Positions 5,323-6,458 of a DNA stretch of 6,458 nt are shown piece by piece; the first letter of the stretch is position 1, and every line of letters begins with the position of its first letter. The notes below the pieces were generated by a model that did no database searches, was not told the origin of the DNA, and saw only the letters and a list, made by a program, of their open reading frames with translations. Position numbers and translations under genes: made by a program. The stretch covers positions 1 through 6,458 of the forward strand of contig JBKOVT010000216.1 of the NCBI GenBank assembly GCA_046724035.1, read 5' to 3'. Source of the stretch: DATARH01 sp046724035. GTDB taxonomy: Bacteria > Pseudomonadota > Alphaproteobacteria > ATCC43930 > CGMCC-115725.

Positions 5323-6243
5323 ATGGCTGAGCCGATCCGCCTCACGCTCTTCGAGAATTACCGCTTTGTGCTGTACGCGCCCTTCTATGCGGCACATGCG
5401 ATCGGCGCCTATGCCGATGAGGGGCTCGCGGTCGAGCTCCTGCCCTCCCCTGGCGCGGGCCGCGCCGAGGCGGCGCTGGCGGCGGGCGAGGTCGATGTCC
5501 TGTGGATGGGCCCGATCCGGGTCATGAAGCATCACGACGACAACCCGGCCTCGCCGCTTGTCGCCTTCGCCGAAGTGGTGTGCCGCGACCCGTTCTCTCT
5601 GGTCGGTGCAAAACCCAATCCCGAATTCCAGCTCCCCGAGCTTAGCCGGCTGCGCTTCGCGAGCACCAGCGAGGTGCCGACCCCGTGGCTATGCCTGGAG
5701 CAGGATCTGCGCGACGCGGGTATCGACCCCGTTTCGCTTCCGCGGATCACCGGCCGCGCGATGGCCGAGAACGTCGCGGCGCTGACGGACGACAGCCTCG
5801 ATGTCGCGCAGCTCTTCGAGCCCTTTGTCGAACAGGCGGTCGGTGCCGGCGGGCATGTCTGGTATCCGGCGAGCGCGCGCGGCCGCACCAGCTACACCGT
5901 GTTCGTCACCCGTCGCGACCGGCTCGCCGCCGACCCGGAGCCGTTCCGCCGCATGGCTCGCGCGATCTATCGCACGCAGCGCTGGGTCCAGGCCGAGCCG
6001 CCGGAGGCGCTCGCCCTGGCGATCGCCGATTACTTCCCGGCGCTCGACCGCGGCGTCCTTACCCGGGCGCTGACGCGCTACAAGGCGCAGGGCGTCTGGG
6101 GCGATAATCCGGTGTTGCCGGAGGCCGGGTTCGACCGGCTGCGCCGCGCCCTCCTCGGCAGCGGTTTTCTATCGCGGGAGGTGCCGTTCGCCGAGTGCGT
6201 CGACAACCGCCTCGCCGAAGCGGCCGTCGCCAAGCGTCCATAG
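5323..6243 (+). CDS. NMT1/THI5-like (SsuA/TauA-type) substrate-binding-fold protein without a signal peptide
   Basis: This 306-residue protein resembles type 2 periplasmic binding proteins of the nitrate/sulfonate/taurine and NMT1/THI5 group. Residues 5-40 form the first beta strand and the usual ligand-proximal segment (YAPFYAAHAIGAYADEGLAV). ALAAGEVDVLWMGP (51-64) is the typical glycine/aspartate turn. The second lobe includes STSEVPTPWLCLEQDLRDAG (114-133) and DVAQLFEPFVEQA (160-172). The protein starts directly with the first beta strand. An in-frame TAA at 5290-5292 lies ten codons upstream with no ATG or GTG between, so no export signal can be encoded. The ribosome-binding site is weak (AGAAG at 5316-5320). 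No permease or ATPase gene follows. It may be a cytoplasmic ligand sensor or an enzyme on this fold, as THI5 and 4,5-dihydroxyphthalate decarboxylase are; the cysteine motif of THI5 is absent. The fold is likely, the function unknown. Confidence 0.85.
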   Translation: MAEPIRLTLFENYRFVLYAPFYAAHAIGAYADEGLAVELLPSPGAGRAEAALAAGEVDVLWMGPIRVMKHHDDNPASPLVAFAEVVCRDPFSLVGAKPNPEFQLPELSRLRFASTSEVPTPWLCLEQDLRDAGIDPVSLPRITGRAMAENVAALTDDSLDVAQLFEPFVEQAVGAGGHVWYPASARGRTSYTVFVTRRDRLAADPEPFRRMARAIYRTQRWVQAEPPEALALAIADYFPALDRGVLTRALTRYKAQGVWGDNPVLPEAGFDRLRRALLGSGFLSREVPFAECVDNRLAEAAVAKRP

Positions 6244-6262
6244 AATGGACACGGAACGAGAT

Positions 6263-6290
6263 GGCCCCTCTTCCGCAAAGGAGAGGGGCC
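6263..6290. terminator. Hairpin between convergent genes, possible bidirectional terminator
   Basis: GGCCCCTCT (6263-6271) pairs with AGAGGGGCC (6282-6290), with a further CC/GG pairing inside after a one-base bulge. It lies in the 70-base gap between the stop of the binding-fold gene (6243) and the stop of the peroxiredoxin gene (6316), where both transcripts should end. No T-run follows on either strand, so intrinsic termination is uncertain. Confidence 0.5.
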
Positions 6291-6313
6291 GAATACTCGA
6301 CAGGGCGTAGCGG

Positions 6314-6458
6314 CTAGAGCGCCTTCAGCATCGCCTCGGCGCTGGACACCTCGAATTGCCCCGGCTTCTCGCGGTGGATCGCCTTCACGACCCCGTCCTC
6401 GACCAGCATCGAGTAGCGGTCGGAGCGCTCGCCGAGACCGCGGCTCCTCAAATCGAGC
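6314..6458 (-). CDS. Peroxiredoxin, Prx5/PrxII type (C-terminal part)
   Basis: The last 47 codons of a gene that runs out of the window. The visible C-terminus has the Prx5-family pattern: GLGERSDRYSMLVEDGVVK (residues 7-25 of the visible part), then the glycine turn in EKPGQFEVSSAEAMLKAL at the end. Members are thiol peroxidases of about 160 residues that reduce H2O2 and alkyl hydroperoxides; the catalytic Cys lies in the missing N-terminal half, so activity cannot be checked here. The arginine in RSxRY is the conserved one near the family's active site. It is convergent with the binding-fold gene and is probably unrelated housekeeping stress defence rather than part of the catabolic cluster. 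Confidence 0.92.
   Translation of the reverse strand, partial: LDLRSRGLGERSDRYSMLVEDGVVKAIHREKPGQFEVSSAEAMLKAL

Noticed and set aside
1..6458. CRISPR array, tRNA gene or insertion sequence
   Set aside because: No regularly spaced direct repeats, no tRNA cloverleaf elements and no transposase-like frame were seen on either strand.

Overview
The window comes from a high-GC proteobacterium, most likely an alphaproteobacterium of the Rhizobiales/Bradyrhizobium kind. This is inferred from the strong GC bias at third codon positions, the gene content (CaiB/BaiF CoA transferase, Rieske oxygenase, MetE-like protein, Prx5-type peroxiredoxin), and a REP-like palindrome with the core CCCGGC-N4-GCCGGG. 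No rRNA, tRNA, transposase or CRISPR array was seen.

Layout. Bases 1-46 (minus) hold the first 15 codons of a gene that starts with GTG behind an exceptionally long Shine-Dalgarno sequence; its product is not recognised. After a divergent gap come three plus-strand genes with gaps of 9 and 18 bases, probably one operon: an alpha/beta hydrolase (300-1070), a cobalamin-independent methionine synthase-like zinc methyltransferase (1080-2249), and a Rieske non-heme iron oxygenase of the phthalate dioxygenase type (2268-3509). A minus-strand gene for an unrecognised 71-residue protein (3529-3744) converges on the operon. Its start region lies in a near-perfect inverted repeat, and a second perfect palindrome matching the CRP consensus lies just upstream. 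Next is a CaiB/BaiF family III CoA transferase on the minus strand (3855-5081), a divergent gap holding the REP-like repeat, and a plus-strand protein with a periplasmic-binding fold but no signal peptide (5323-6243). The window ends in the 3' part of a peroxiredoxin gene on the minus strand (6314-6458), with a hairpin between the two convergent genes.

How the genes may work together (inference). The content is that of a catabolic island. The Rieske oxygenase would hydroxylate or O/N-demethylate an aromatic or related substrate. The hydrolase could cleave an ester or C-C bond. The MetE-like protein could handle a methyl or alkyl group, and the CoA transferase could activate an acid product. 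The signal-less binding-fold protein may be a ligand-binding protein or an enzyme. No reductase or ferredoxin for the Rieske oxygenase, and no ABC permease or ATPase, lies in the window. The substrate cannot be read from the sequence.
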